A stretch of DNA of 64,000 nucleotides from Paenibacillus_G elgii_A (GCA_042219835.1 JBHJMN010000004.1:1-64000), one strand, 5' to 3'; counted from the stretch's first letter, positions 1 to 9,279 are shown. A program made the numbers and translations. Notes: generated from the letters alone by a model not told the origin.

Positions 1-12
1 CTTATTTGACAA

Positions 13-1529
13 TCAGGTACGATTTTCCTTACCATAGTTACCCAATCTTTCGTTCAACTTATATAGATAAACGCTATCTACTCCCCAATCCTTCGCTTCC
101 AATTGGCTGCCCGCCGGCCAAGACGCAGCCGGAAATGTATTGTCGCTAAAAGTTGCTGTCAAAGCAGTCTCGCTCACATTACCGGAGCGGCTTACCGCCA
201 ATACCTTGTATTCATACGTCTTGCCGGGGGACAGCATCGTATCGTCCTCACAGGGGTCAGCAATTCTCCATTTCGATACAGCAAATAATATTTGCCGGCC
301 CGAGGCCACTTTAAAGTCATTTTGCTGCTTATTCCCTCCCCTTCAAGCTTCAGCTCGCTATTCGCAGGCCACACAGGAACATCTACCGGAGCCTCGAAGG
401 GAGCCGCCGCCAAAGGAACATAATTCACCCGGACATTGCTGCCCAGTTTAAGCTTCGAAGCGACCTCCTGCTCGTCGGTCGTTCCCCAATAATTGTTTTG
501 AAGCGGTATTGTGTCCGAGCCATTATAATTGTTAATTACGCCGTTCAACCCGTTGCGCAGAATATTGCTTTCAGTCACGGGAATCGGTCCGTCAAAGCCA
601 ACTGCGTTATCGGATAGTTCTCCGCTCTTAAAACGGACCGTATTTTCTGGATCTCCCGTCGTACTGAGCAGACCGATTTGATTGCCGCTGACTTTGGTAT
701 TATAGAGACTTATAGAAATCTTTCCGAACATGCCGTGGAAAACGCGGTCGACATATGCGCCGTACACATTCCCGGTAATAGTAGAATCGTATATGGCTCC
801 CGAGCCCTTAAATCCATACGAATCGTTTCCTTCGTTGCGGCTTTTGACGACCAAATTATCCTTATCCTTCCGCGCCTCGGAGTCCCCAAGGTCCGTCACC
901 CCTCCTCCGTTGTTACGGATGATGCTGTCGTAGACAAATACCCGGCTACCTCGAATCCCCGTACCGTTATTTTCAAATACCGAGGAAGCTATGTTAAAGT
1001 TCTTGATATCTCCGTTTAGTGCAGTCTGATTGTTTATGAACTTGACATGATCGATAATCGCCGGGTTCTTGTTGACGATGGGGTAGGTCCCTGCATCAAT
1101 AGCGGAGGCGGCGCCGGTAAATTCGGCATGCTTGATTCGGACGGTATTCGTATCAATATATTGCAAGTCCAATCCTTTCCAGCCTGGAACAGACTGTGGA
1201 GTTTCCGGACCGAATAAGGCCGGTTCGCTTTGCGTGCCGTTCACGAGCAAGTTTCCACCTACCCGGAGTCCCGTTTCGTTACGGAACTTGACGACAATGC
1301 CCGGCTCGATGGATAGTGTGACGTTTTCATGGATGAAAACGGTTGTCGTCACGATGTAGGGACTGCCGGCTTTAGTCCATACCGTATCTTGGGCGATATT
1401 TCCAGATATTTGCGTGCCGCTTCCGGATGAAGCTTGGGGCGGCTGAAGTTCTTCCGCCGATCCGGGGGAAGCAAAAGCAAGAATCGCGAGAATTAACAAG
1501 AACAATGCACTGATCGATAGCTTTTTCAT
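13..1529 (-). pseudogene. Secreted right-handed beta-helix protein with C-terminal fibronectin III-like region, frameshifted
   Basis: Starts at 1529 behind a GAGGAGG site with a clear signal peptide (basic MKK, hydrophobic core, cleavage near ASPGSAEE). Residues about 50-360 are Asn/Gly-rich repeats typical of parallel beta-helix (NosD-like) surface proteins. The frame then runs into a fibronectin III-like segment (LKWPRAGKYYLLYRNGEL) but ends out of frame at 192. The rest of that domain (PGKTYEYKVLAVSRSGNVSE) continues in another frame to a stop at 13. The frames join near 250-262, where one base appears to be missing. An intact product would be about 505 residues, secreted or wall-associated. 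This could be a true mutation or an assembly error; ligand unknown. Confidence 0.7.
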
Positions 1530-1840
1530 GAAGATCCTCCTCTTGGTTTTGGATTTTCCGACTGAACCAAGATGCGCGAATCAAGCTAACTCTGGCAACG
1601 CTTAAACAATGAAAATCTCCGCACCCCCTTTACTTCACTATTCACCCAAATAATACCACTCGTTTCTTCTAGTTTTTTGCTAAAGAATTCTAAATATTTC
1701 AACAAAAATCGCCGCAAAAAAAGAAGAGCGCTCCCGCCCCCGGCGAAAACGCTATACGAACTGTCTATGTCGAACCGGCTATCCGGGCGTCAGCTACTAA
1801 AACAGAGGCCGGTAGCTCTACTTGCCCCGGCACTCTCCGG
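1530..1840. other. Intergenic region between diguanylate cyclase and beta-helix gene
   Basis: Holds the terminator at 1716-1753 for the cyclase gene. The AT-rich part from about 1560 to 1710 presumably carries the promoter of the beta-helix gene, but I see no convincing -35/-10 pair. No small coding frame is supported. Confidence 0.5.
1716..1753 (-). terminator. Intrinsic terminator after the diguanylate cyclase gene
   Basis: On the minus strand a 12-bp stem (AGCGTTTTCGCC with GGCGGGAGCGCT, including G-T pairs) closes a GGG loop and is followed by CTTCTTTTTTT. It lies about 90 bases after the stop at 1841. Confidence 0.75.
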
Positions 1841-3400
1841 TCAGTTCCCCGGCTGATAGCTTTCGCTCCGGTTGCGACCCTCCTGCTTGGCCCGGTACAA
1901 CGCCTTGTCCGCCATACCGACCAACTCGAGCGGCGAGAGCCCCGCATACGGAATGAACGAGGCGGTACCGACGCTGACGGTGACGTACTCGGACACTGAC
2001 GATCCGATATGCCGGATGCGAAGCGCTTCCACTTCCCGGCGGATGCTCTCCGCCACGCCGACGGCTTGCAGCTCTCTGCATGCCGTCAGTATGACCACAA
2101 ACTCCTCCCCGCCATAGCGGGCAGCGAGACCGTCCATGTTGCCGACGACTCGTTGCAGAGCGCCTGCAACCTGTTTCAGACAAGCGTCTCCGCCTTGATG
2201 TCCGTACGTATCGTTATACGCTTTGAAGCAATCGATGTCGAGCATAATGACGGATAGCGACTGCGAATACATCGCCGCTTTGACCCAGGCCGCATCAAGA
2301 AATTCGTCGAACGCCCGGCGGTTAGCTACTCCGGTCAGCCCGTCGCGGCGCGACAGCTGCTCCAGCATGCGGTTAGCCTGCATCATGGTCTCTTCAGCCC
2401 GCTTCGACTCCGTCCTGTCGACGATGATCGCCAAATAGCCAAGCAAGCGTTCACCGTGTTCTCTCACTTCGCTGAGCATCAAGTGGACGTGAAACCGTTC
2501 CCCGTCCCGCCGGACGAAGGTCCATTCCTGTTCATGGCCTTCCCCTTCGGACAAGCCTGCCACGAACACCTCCAGATCATCTGCCGTTCGTCCTAACCGG
2601 CGCTGAAGCTCCTGTTTTTTCAGCGCAAACTCCGCAGGGTCCGCGATCGTTCCAGAAATCCGCCGTCCGATGACTTCGTCGGCAGGAATTCCGAACATTC
2701 GTTCCGCTCCGGGATTGAACACTTTAGCGACACCGGCCGGGTCGGTGAAAATAATCGCAACGCCCGTCGCCGAGCGAAAAATCGCTTCCTGCAGCGTAAA
2801 CGACCGCCGGTAGTTGGCTTCGCTTTCCTCCAATTGATAGACGAGACGGTTGGCATCGGTCAAATAGCGGATCAGGTAGGCAACGAACAGACCGCCGGAC
2901 AAAATGACCGCGACAAAATAAAGGTTTACCTTCCAGCTTTGCCATCCGAGCAGGAAAAACAAGCTGGAGGTGACGACTCCAATGCTTGCCGCGATGGAAA
3001 ACAGCCATTTTTTCCAATAATCCGTAATACGCTTCGCAAGGATGCCGCTGATCAGGCCGAGAAGCACGGCTGTCGTGGCTGCCGTCAGAGAAGACGGAGT
3101 CACCCCGAACATCGCAATCCGGCCAATGGCGATGATCAGACCCGCCACGGCCGAAGCGTAGATCCCTCCGAAATGCGCTGCCGCGATAATGGCGATCTGC
3201 CGAAAATCGAGAATCGTCGTCCCGTCGATCCTGACGCTGAAGAACATCAGTAAAATGCCAAAAAACCCGTGCGCCCCTCCGATAGCGAAACGCAGCTTAG
3301 CGGGTAGAAACGGCTTCCGTTCATGGTTGGGCAGGAGGCGGCTTGACAAAAACATAAATGCAGTTAATAATGCCAAATTAGCGATGAATAATTGGAACAC
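1841..3400 (-). CDS. Membrane diguanylate cyclase (5TM-PAS-GGDEF)
   Basis: Predicted to make cyclic di-GMP from two GTP at the membrane. Residues about 1-190 form hydrophobic helices of the 5TMR-LYT (LytS/YhcK) sensor type, 205-325 are a PAS domain, and 345-515 a GGDEF domain whose active-site loop reads RYGGEEF, so it should be active. No EAL or HD-GYP domain follows. GTG at 3400 is preferred because AGAGGGGG lies eight bases upstream; GTG at 3409 would sit too close to that site. The gene stands alone with its own terminator. The ligand of the 5TM sensor is not readable from sequence. Confidence 0.9.
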   Translation of the reverse strand: MFQLFIANLALLTAFMFLSSRLLPNHERKPFLPAKLRFAIGGAHGFFGILLMFFSVRIDGTTILDFRQIAIIAAAHFGGIYASAVAGLIIAIGRIAMFGVTPSSLTAATTAVLLGLISGILAKRITDYWKKWLFSIAASIGVVTSSLFFLLGWQSWKVNLYFVAVILSGGLFVAYLIRYLTDANRLVYQLEESEANYRRSFTLQEAIFRSATGVAIIFTDPAGVAKVFNPGAERMFGIPADEVIGRRISGTIADPAEFALKKQELQRRLGRTADDLEVFVAGLSEGEGHEQEWTFVRRDGERFHVHLMLSEVREHGERLLGYLAIIVDRTESKRAEETMMQANRMLEQLSRRDGLTGVANRRAFDEFLDAAWVKAAMYSQSLSVIMLDIDCFKAYNDTYGHQGGDACLKQVAGALQRVVGNMDGLAARYGGEEFVVILTACRELQAVGVAESIRREVEALRIRHIGSSVSEYVTVSVGTASFIPYAGLSPLELVGMADKALYRAKQEGRNRSESYQPGN

Positions 3401-3519
3401 AGACCGCACCCCCTCTATTTCTCTGTGCTGTCGATCATAGCAGACACGTATTAAAAAAGTGTTAGGACTTTCGTGCTATTGTATTATGACTAAACGACCC
3501 CCGTTGAAAGGAGCTTGTC

Positions 3520-5667
3520 ATGAAATCACTCGTACTAGCGGAAAAGCCGAGCGTCGCCAAGGAAATCGCGCGCGTTCTGGGCTGCCAGCAGAAGCATAAG
3601 CATTATATGGAGGGCCCCGGTTATGTGGTGACCTGGGCATTAGGGCATTTGGTTACGCTGGCCGAGCCCGAGGAATATGATCCAAAGTACAAAAACTGGA
3701 ATTTGGAGGATTTGCCTTTGCTCCCCTCGCGGATGAAGCTGAAAATCATTCGTGAAACGACGCCGCAATATAAGGCGATCGCACAGCTTGCGAAGCGCGG
3801 CGATCTGGAGCAGCTCATCATTGCAACCGACGCCGGACGCGAGGGCGAGCTGGTCGCCCGCTGGATCATGGAGATGATTCGTTGGAAAAAACCGTTCAAG
3901 CGGCTCTGGATTTCCTCGCAAACGGACAAGGCGATCCGCGACGGCTTCGCCTCGCTGAAGCCTGGGCAAACGTACGATCCGCTGTACCGTTCCGCCGTTT
4001 GCCGGGCGGAAGCGGACTGGCTGATCGGACTCAACATTACGCGCGCCTTGACCTGCAAGCATAACGCCCAACTGGCAGCCGGACGCGTGCAGACGCCGAC
4101 ACTGGCAGCGATGATGGACCGCGAGCGCGAGATCAAATCGTTCCAGGCGAAGGACTACTGGATGCTTCGGGCGCAGTTTGGCTCGTTCCAGGCCGTATGG
4201 CGAAGCCAGGCTCATCCGGACGGACGCCTGTTCGATAAAGCCGCAGCCGACGCGCTGCTCGAACGCTTGAATAAGGCGCGGTCGGCCAAGGTTGCGCAGC
4301 TTAAAGTCACAGAGAAGAGCGAACCCCATCCGCTCGCCTACGACTTGACCGAGCTGCAGCGCGATGCCAACAAGCGGCACGGCTTCACCGCGAAGCAGAC
4401 GTCGAACGTGCTCCAGCGACTGTATGAGCAGCATAAGCTCGTCACGTACCCGCGCACCGATTCGCGGCACTTGTCCTCGGACATGGTCTCTACGCTTCCC
4501 GACAGGCTCAAGGCTTTGAACGTCCAGCCTTACGCGGCTTGGATCAAACCGCTGCTCTCGAAGCCGCTTCCGGTCACCAAGCGCCTCGTCGACGACAGCA
4601 AAGTATCGGACCACCATGCGATCATTCCGACGGACGAACGCCCGCAGCTGCACAATTTGACAGCCGAGGAGCGCAAGCTGTACGACCTGATTGTGCGCCG
4701 GTTCATCGCGTTATTCACTCCGGCGTTCCGCTACGACGAAACATCGGTGACGCTGGAGGTCGGAGGAGAGCATTTCCATGCCAAAGGGCGCATCGTGAAA
4801 GAAGCGGGCTGGAAGGCGCTGCATGAGGCAGGCGCAGCGACCGGAGCGGACGAGGACGACGAGGCGGCTGAAGACGAACCGGCCTCCCGGCAAACGCTGC
4901 CCCCGCTTCAGCCCGGGATGGAGCTGAAGGAATTCCGGCTCAGCCAGCACAAGCAGACAACCAAGCCGCCGGGCCGTTACACCGAGGCGGCGCTGCTTGC
5001 GGTGATGGAAAAGCACAATCTCGGCACGCCGGCGACCCGCGCCGATATTATCGAAAAGCTGCTGCAGACCGATACGATCGAACGCCGCATGAACACGCTC
5101 CAGCCGACCGGCAAAGGCGCCCAGTTGATCGAGCTCGTCGTACCCGAGCTGCGTTCCCCGGAGCTGACAGCCGCCTGGGAGCAGGAACTGGAGCGCATCT
5201 CCAAAGGCAAAGGCGACGCCGGCAAGTTCATGGAGAGCATCCGCAAGCAAACCGAGGCCATTGTCCGCGAGGTTAAGGCGAGCGAGGCGGAGTACAAACC
5301 GCATAATCTGACCCATTCCCGCTGCCCCGAGTGCGGCAAGCCGCTGCAAGAGATCAAGAGCAAGCGGGGCAAATTGCTCGTGTGCAGCGACCGGGAATGC
5401 ACCTATAAACGGGCCGCGGAGCCTGCGCTCTCGAACAAGCGTTGTCCGCAGTGCCATAAGCGGATGGAGATCCATACGGGCAAAGCGGGCAAATACGCGC
5501 AATGTCGGCCGTGCAACGTAGTCGAGATGCTCGGCGAATCCGGCGGCGGACGCGCAGCCAAGCGGCAGCAAGCCCAGCTTGCCAAGCAGTACAGCGATAA
5601 CGTTTCGCTCGGTTCCAGCCTGGAAGAAGCGCTGAAGGCCGCGATGGCGAAAAATAAAAAAGATTGA
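3520..5667 (+). CDS. topB: DNA topoisomerase III
   Basis: Type IA topoisomerase that cuts and passes single DNA strands and resolves replication and recombination intermediates. The N-terminal Toprim domain has EKPSVAKEIARVLG and the acidic motif DAGREGELVARW. The catalytic tyrosine is in LVTYPRTDSRHLSSD near residue 310. The C-terminus carries two cysteine clusters (CPECGKPL...CSDREC and CPQCHKRM...CRPC), which look like zinc ribbons. At 715 residues it matches Bacillus TopB. The start follows GAAAGGAG. It is monocistronic, with a terminator overlapping its stop codon. Confidence 0.95.
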   Translation: MKSLVLAEKPSVAKEIARVLGCQQKHKHYMEGPGYVVTWALGHLVTLAEPEEYDPKYKNWNLEDLPLLPSRMKLKIIRETTPQYKAIAQLAKRGDLEQLIIATDAGREGELVARWIMEMIRWKKPFKRLWISSQTDKAIRDGFASLKPGQTYDPLYRSAVCRAEADWLIGLNITRALTCKHNAQLAAGRVQTPTLAAMMDREREIKSFQAKDYWMLRAQFGSFQAVWRSQAHPDGRLFDKAAADALLERLNKARSAKVAQLKVTEKSEPHPLAYDLTELQRDANKRHGFTAKQTSNVLQRLYEQHKLVTYPRTDSRHLSSDMVSTLPDRLKALNVQPYAAWIKPLLSKPLPVTKRLVDDSKVSDHHAIIPTDERPQLHNLTAEERKLYDLIVRRFIALFTPAFRYDETSVTLEVGGEHFHAKGRIVKEAGWKALHEAGAATGADEDDEAAEDEPASRQTLPPLQPGMELKEFRLSQHKQTTKPPGRYTEAALLAVMEKHNLGTPATRADIIEKLLQTDTIERRMNTLQPTGKGAQLIELVVPELRSPELTAAWEQELERISKGKGDAGKFMESIRKQTEAIVREVKASEAEYKPHNLTHSRCPECGKPLQEIKSKRGKLLVCSDRECTYKRAAEPALSNKRCPQCHKRMEIHTGKAGKYAQCRPCNVVEMLGESGGGRAAKRQQAQLAKQYSDNVSLGSSLEEALKAAMAKNKKD

Positions 5668-5694
5668 AGCCGCATTTGGCTTCAATCTTTTTTT
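5661..5694 (+). terminator. Intrinsic terminator overlapping the topB stop
   Basis: Perfect 11-bp stem AGATTGAAGCC / GGCTTCAATCT with loop GCATTT, then seven T. The topB TGA at 5665-5667 is inside the 5' arm. The run of A on the other side may let it also end the converging minus-strand transcript. Confidence 0.9.
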
Positions 5695-6001
5695 AGCGCA
5701 TATGTTCCACCGTCGGCCGGACTTCCCGCTCATAATACACTCGCAGCTGCGCTTTTTCCTGCTCCGTAAACTGGTACTCGCAGTCTCTTCCTTCGTCCTG
5801 CGGGACGATTTCGACGATGTCTCCCCGGCGCGTACAGACGATGAGCGCTCCCAGTTCAACGATTCCTTCCGGCGCCTCGCTGTCCTCCGCCAGCTCCATA
5901 CTTACTTCCACATCGATCCACTGCTCGCCGCGCACCTCTGCCCGGGAACTAAACCGCGCGAACCGCAGCTCGCGGATGTCCGGATTGCCGTATTCGATCA
6001 T
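5693..6001 (-). CDS. Hypothetical acidic protein, 102 residues
   Basis: Not recognised. The start at 6001 (MIEYGNPDIREL) is preferred because AAGGGTGA lies upstream; the longer frame to 6049 would overlap the epimerase gene. The protein is acidic, mixed alpha/beta in character, and lacks a signal peptide, membrane helix or cysteine motif. It begins 7 bases after the epimerase stop at 6009, so the two are probably co-transcribed. Its stop lies at the base of the topB terminator, which may serve both strands. Confidence 0.7.
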   Translation of the reverse strand: MIEYGNPDIRELRFARFSSRAEVRGEQWIDVEVSMELAEDSEAPEGIVELGALIVCTRRGDIVEIVPQDEGRDCEYQFTEQEKAQLRVYYEREVRPTVEHMR

Positions 6002-6008
6002 CTCGCGT

Positions 6009-6911
6009 TCACCCTTTCTTGCCGGACTGTACCAGATTTTCGAACGCATGATCGATCGCCGGATAGTTATACCGAAATCCGAGGTCGGTGACGGCTTTCG
6101 GAAATACTTGCTGACCCTTCAACATAAGCTCGGACAATTCGCCGAACAACGCTTTCAGCACAAATGCCGGAACCGGAAACCAGTATGGCCGGCGAAGCGC
6201 CTTGGCCAAGCTTCGTCCGAACTGGTCGTTCGTCACCGGAATCGGCGCCGTCGCATTGACCGGCCCCTCGATCTCTTCGTGCTCGATGCAGAATTCAATC
6301 ATCCGGCACAGGTCTTCAATATGAATCCACGACATGATTTGCCGGCCGCTGCCGACCCGGCCGCCGACACCAAGCTTAAACGGCAAGCTCATCTTCGGAA
6401 AGGCGCCTCCGTCGTTGCCGAGCACAAGTCCGATCCGCAGCAGAACGACGCGCGTATCGGGGATATGCTCCGCCAGCATCTCCCATTGGTCGACGACGCC
6501 GGACAAAAAGTCCTCCACGCTCAGCTCGCTTTCCTCTGTGAACGTCCCGGTTTCCGAAGTGCCATAGATCGATATCCCGGACGCATTCACCAACACAGGC
6601 TTTTTATCCAGCTGTTCGATAAGGGCTTGGACGCGATTAACCGCATCCAAACGCGATTCCAGAATCCGCTTCTTGGCTTCCTTCGTCCAGCGCTGGTTGA
6701 TCGTTTCCCCGGCCAGATTGACGATCGCGTCGACACCCTCCAACGGCTTCTTGTTTCTTTCCAGTTCATCCCACGTCATATGGCGAATCAACGGATGATC
6801 CGAACGTCGCTTTTTCCGCGAAATGAGGATTACCGTATCTTTTTTTTGTAAAAACAACCGGGTCAAATGTTTGCCGACAAAGCCGGTCCCCCCTGTAATT
6901 GCGACCTTCAT
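6009..6911 (-). CDS. TIGR01777-type NAD(P)-dependent epimerase (YfhF-like, SDR39U1 family)
   Basis: Atypical short-chain dehydrogenase with an N-terminal Rossmann motif GGTGFVGKHLTRLF, the family signatures VNLAGETINQRWT and NASGISIYG, and a C-terminal DUF1731-like end (ALFGELSELMLKGQQVFPKA). At 300 residues it has the usual length. The start at 6911 follows GCGGAGGAA; an upstream extension to 7130 has no homology. The substrate of the family is unknown, though some members are linked to cell division. It probably shares a transcript with the small gene at 5693. Confidence 0.88.
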   Translation of the reverse strand: MKVAITGGTGFVGKHLTRLFLQKKDTVILISRKKRRSDHPLIRHMTWDELERNKKPLEGVDAIVNLAGETINQRWTKEAKKRILESRLDAVNRVQALIEQLDKKPVLVNASGISIYGTSETGTFTEESELSVEDFLSGVVDQWEMLAEHIPDTRVVLLRIGLVLGNDGGAFPKMSLPFKLGVGGRVGSGRQIMSWIHIEDLCRMIEFCIEHEEIEGPVNATAPIPVTNDQFGRSLAKALRRPYWFPVPAFVLKALFGELSELMLKGQQVFPKAVTDLGFRYNYPAIDHAFENLVQSGKKG

Positions 6912-7051
6912 GAATGTTCCTCCGCTTACACTGATATCTTTTTGACATTCATTATATCGGAAATCGCTTCGTGAAGCCATGCTGCGCCGAAAATCTTTAC
7001 TTCCCCTTCTACTCCTGTGAAAATGTACCGCGGCGAAGAGTCGGGCACACC

Positions 7052-7110
7052 AAAGCCCGCCTGTCTCCAGCGATGAAATGATCCATTTCATCCTGAAGAC
7101 GGCGGGCTTT
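7052..7110. repeat. Long interrupted palindrome downstream of the esterase gene
   Basis: 59-base palindrome. The outer arms AAAGCCCGCC / GGCGGGCTTT (10 bp) are perfect, a middle segment of about 9 bp has one mismatch, and the inner arms GATGAAATG / CATTTCATC close on ATC. It follows the esterase stop (7127, minus) by 16 bases. On that strand it is followed by only TTT, so it may be a weak terminator, an mRNA 3' stabiliser or part of a small RNA. Confidence 0.7.
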
Positions 7111-7126
7111 TCGTCGGCGCTGATAG

Positions 7127-7948
7127 TCAAACCGTCGTGGTGTGCTTTGGCGCCGATCCGGCGAAATATCGTTCGATGAAGCGGAGCGCCTCAGGCAGAT
7201 GCCCTCCGAAATACTCCCAAGTATGATCCCCTTCGAATTCCATATACTCGTGCGGGTAGCCAATTTGCTCCAGCAGCGCCTGATAAGCGGAGTTGAGCGG
7301 GATAAACGAGTCCGATGTCCCGCAGTTGAAATGAAGCGCGGGCCGGACTTCCTCCTTCACCCTTCGTGCAGCCAGCACATGCAAATCCAGCTCTTGCGCA
7401 TAAGGCCCGTGCACGGGTCCAATCATCCGGCACACTTCCGTACGAAGGAACTCTTCCGTCATAAGGCTGACCGACATGAGCGCGCCCGCGATACTGGCGG
7501 CCGCCCCGAAGAGATGCGGATTGCGCAGCGCCAGCACGAACGAGCCGTAGCCGCCCATAGACAGGCCGCAGAGAGCTCGATGGGAAGGCGCTGCAATCGT
7601 GCGGAACTCGCGGTCAATCGCAGGAATAAGATCGTACAGGAAATAATCCTCGAAGCGTCCCGAGCCGTCAAACCAATTGACGTAAAACGTGCCGTGGCCG
7701 TAACCTCCGTCGCTGACCATCACTACGATGCTCTCGCGAAGGTCTCCGGATGCCATGAGCTGTTCGATCGTTTGCTCGGCGTTTCCTTTCACGCTCCAGC
7801 TCGTTTCGTTCCCGTATAGCCCGTGAAGCAAATATATAACCGGGTAGCGGGTATCCTCGGACTCGTTATAGCCCGGGGGAAGATAGACGTAACATAGCTT
7901 GCGCGCAAACAACGCGCCGGAAAAAAACGCTAACGGCGTCACTCCCAT
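7127..7948 (-). CDS. Alpha/beta hydrolase of the esterase D family (tributyrin esterase-like)
   Basis: 273-residue serine esterase, PF00756 type. It has the early strand VYLPPGYNESEDTRYPVIYLLHG, the nucleophile elbow GLSMGGYGSF, a later acid within CGTSDSFIPL, and histidine in GDHTWEYF near the end, giving a complete catalytic triad. There is no signal peptide, so it is probably cytoplasmic. It may act on short acyl esters or S-formyl thiols; the substrate is not determined. The start follows AAAAGGGGAG. It is followed by the long palindrome at 7052-7110. Confidence 0.87.
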   Translation of the reverse strand: MGVTPLAFFSGALFARKLCYVYLPPGYNESEDTRYPVIYLLHGLYGNETSWSVKGNAEQTIEQLMASGDLRESIVVMVSDGGYGHGTFYVNWFDGSGRFEDYFLYDLIPAIDREFRTIAAPSHRALCGLSMGGYGSFVLALRNPHLFGAAASIAGALMSVSLMTEEFLRTEVCRMIGPVHGPYAQELDLHVLAARRVKEEVRPALHFNCGTSDSFIPLNSAYQALLEQIGYPHEYMEFEGDHTWEYFGGHLPEALRFIERYFAGSAPKHTTTV

Positions 7949-7986
7949 TGCGGTCGCTCCCCTTTTCTCAACCTCAGCTCGCGGCC

Positions 7987-8328
7987 TTAGTTCAATGCGG
8001 CAGTCATGCGTTTTTCGTTAATATTCCAATGCGAAGCGTCCCAGACCACTTCTTTGTTCTTGATATATAACATTTGCGGCGAAACATGCCTCAATCCCGT
8101 ATCCTCGGTAATTTGGTTGGACACTGGACGGGACTCAATGACCTTGACCAAAACATATTCAATATCCGGGTTCGGCGTTTTGCTGAGATAAGCCTCGAAT
8201 TCCTGCATCGCGATGAAACTGATCGAGCATGCCGTGCTATGTTTGTATACAACGATCGGTTTTTCCGTCGTCGCCGCAAAAAGCTGTTCCCATTCTTCAT
8301 TTGTTGTAATTTCTTTCCACTGTGCCAT
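7987..8328 (-). CDS. ytxJ: Bacillithiol-system redox protein YtxJ (BrxC-like)
   Basis: 113-residue thioredoxin-fold protein of the DUF2847/YtxJ family, monothiol bacilliredoxins that remove bacillithiol from proteins. The active-site region is VVYKHSTACSIS; family members usually read TCPIS, so the residue after the cysteine is Ser here instead of Pro. The cis-proline region is seen as HVSPQMLYI. The start at 8328 is set by GGAGGAAGCGGT; the longer frame to 8718 runs across the neighbouring phosphoesterase gene and is not real. Its presence implies that the host makes bacillithiol. Confidence 0.88.
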   Translation of the reverse strand: MAQWKEITTNEEWEQLFAATTEKPIVVYKHSTACSISFIAMQEFEAYLSKTPNPDIEYVLVKVIESRPVSNQITEDTGLRHVSPQMLYIKNKEVVWDASHWNINEKRMTAALN

Positions 8329-8350
8329 ACCGCTTCCTCCGTCTCTTGAA

Positions 8351-8857
8351 TCAATTGGATTTATCAAAATAATAATGGTCAGCCTCCACCCGGTCCCCGA
8401 GCTGAAGGATACCGTAGGAATACCGGGGCTGCTGGCGCTTATCGGTCGGTGATCCGGGATTGAACAGCAGCATGCCTCCACGTTCTTCCTTGTAAGGGAT
8501 ATGCGAGTGGCCGAACAGCACGATATCCGCCGTTCCTTTCCCTTCCGCGTCGCGGAAGGACTCATAAGCCGTATCGGGGGTAGAACGACCGCCGTGCCCG
8601 TGTACCATCCCGATGCGGTATCCGACGAGCTCAAGGAGCTTGCGGCGGCCAAAGCGTCTAACGATGTCCACACCGTCGTTGTTGCCGGCAATCCCGTCAA
8701 CCGGGGCCAGCGCCTCAAACAGATCGCACACGGCCTCGTCTACCCAATCTCCCGCGTGCAGGATCAGATCGACCCCCTGCAAGCCTTGAACAAGCGGCTC
8801 CGGCAGCGCCTTGGCCCTGCTGAACATATGAGTATCGGATACGATTCCGATGCGCAT
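8351..8857 (-). CDS. Metallophosphoesterase, YfcE/MJ0936 family (YsnB-like)
   Basis: 168 residues with the calcineurin-like metal motifs in order: SDTHMF near the start, HAGDWVDE, GNNDG, GMVHGHGG and VLFGHSHIP. Together these bind two metals and hydrolyse phosphodiesters. Small stand-alone members act on cyclic nucleotides or 2',3'-cyclic phosphates in vitro; the natural substrate is unknown. The start follows GCGGGAG. It ends 22 bases before ytxJ begins, so the two probably form an operon. Confidence 0.9.
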   Translation of the reverse strand: MRIGIVSDTHMFSRAKALPEPLVQGLQGVDLILHAGDWVDEAVCDLFEALAPVDGIAGNNDGVDIVRRFGRRKLLELVGYRIGMVHGHGGRSTPDTAYESFRDAEGKGTADIVLFGHSHIPYKEERGGMLLFNPGSPTDKRQQPRYSYGILQLGDRVEADHYYFDKSN

Positions 8858-8911
8858 GGCAGCTCCCGCCTTCCAATTACATTGATTTCTTCATTTTACC
8901 ATACAACCATG

Positions 8912-8940
8912 GGAAAAGAAAAAAGCACCGCGAGGGTGCT
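8912..8940 (-). terminator. Intrinsic terminator after the Cys-rich small gene
   Basis: On the minus strand AGCACC-CTCGC-GGTGCT is followed by TTTTTTCTTTTC, 64 bases after the stop at 9004. It separates this gene from the phosphoesterase. Confidence 0.8.
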
Positions 8941-9003
8941 TGCCGTATCGAACCCAGAAACCGTGAACGACGAGGTCCACGGTCGTTCGAGCGGTCCGCC
9001 GGT

Positions 9004-9279
9004 TTAAGCTTGCGGAGTACCCGCCAACTCAAGCGCTTGGGACGAAATGTTTTCTTTGAACTTGGACATGCAGTTGCACAAAAAGTCTTTGCGGCAAATC
9101 GGGCAAGGCTCTTTCAGCAGCCGGTTAATATGGGTTGGCGTAATGTTGCCTGCCGTATCCCGTTCGTAAATAAGACGGCAAGCCGTCCGATCCTTCAATT
9201 GTGCTACGATTTCGAACAATCCGTTTTTCGGATTGTGACTGACGATTTTGGCATCGATGACCTGTGGTTGGTACGCCAT
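9004..9279 (-). CDS. Hypothetical small protein with a cysteine cluster
   Basis: 91 residues, family not recognised. The first 60 residues look like a small beta-rich domain. The C-terminal part contains CPICRKDFLCNC, four cysteines in twelve residues, which suggests metal binding or redox function. The start at 9279 follows AAAGAGGTG. It has its own terminator and no operon partner, so the sequence gives no pathway clue. Confidence 0.75.
   Translation of the reverse strand: MAYQPQVIDAKIVSHNPKNGLFEIVAQLKDRTACRLIYERDTAGNITPTHINRLLKEPCPICRKDFLCNCMSKFKENISSQALELAGTPQA

Noticed and set aside
8329..8718. N-terminal extension of ytxJ
   Set aside because: Covers the phosphoesterase gene in another frame; the true start has GGAGGAAG.
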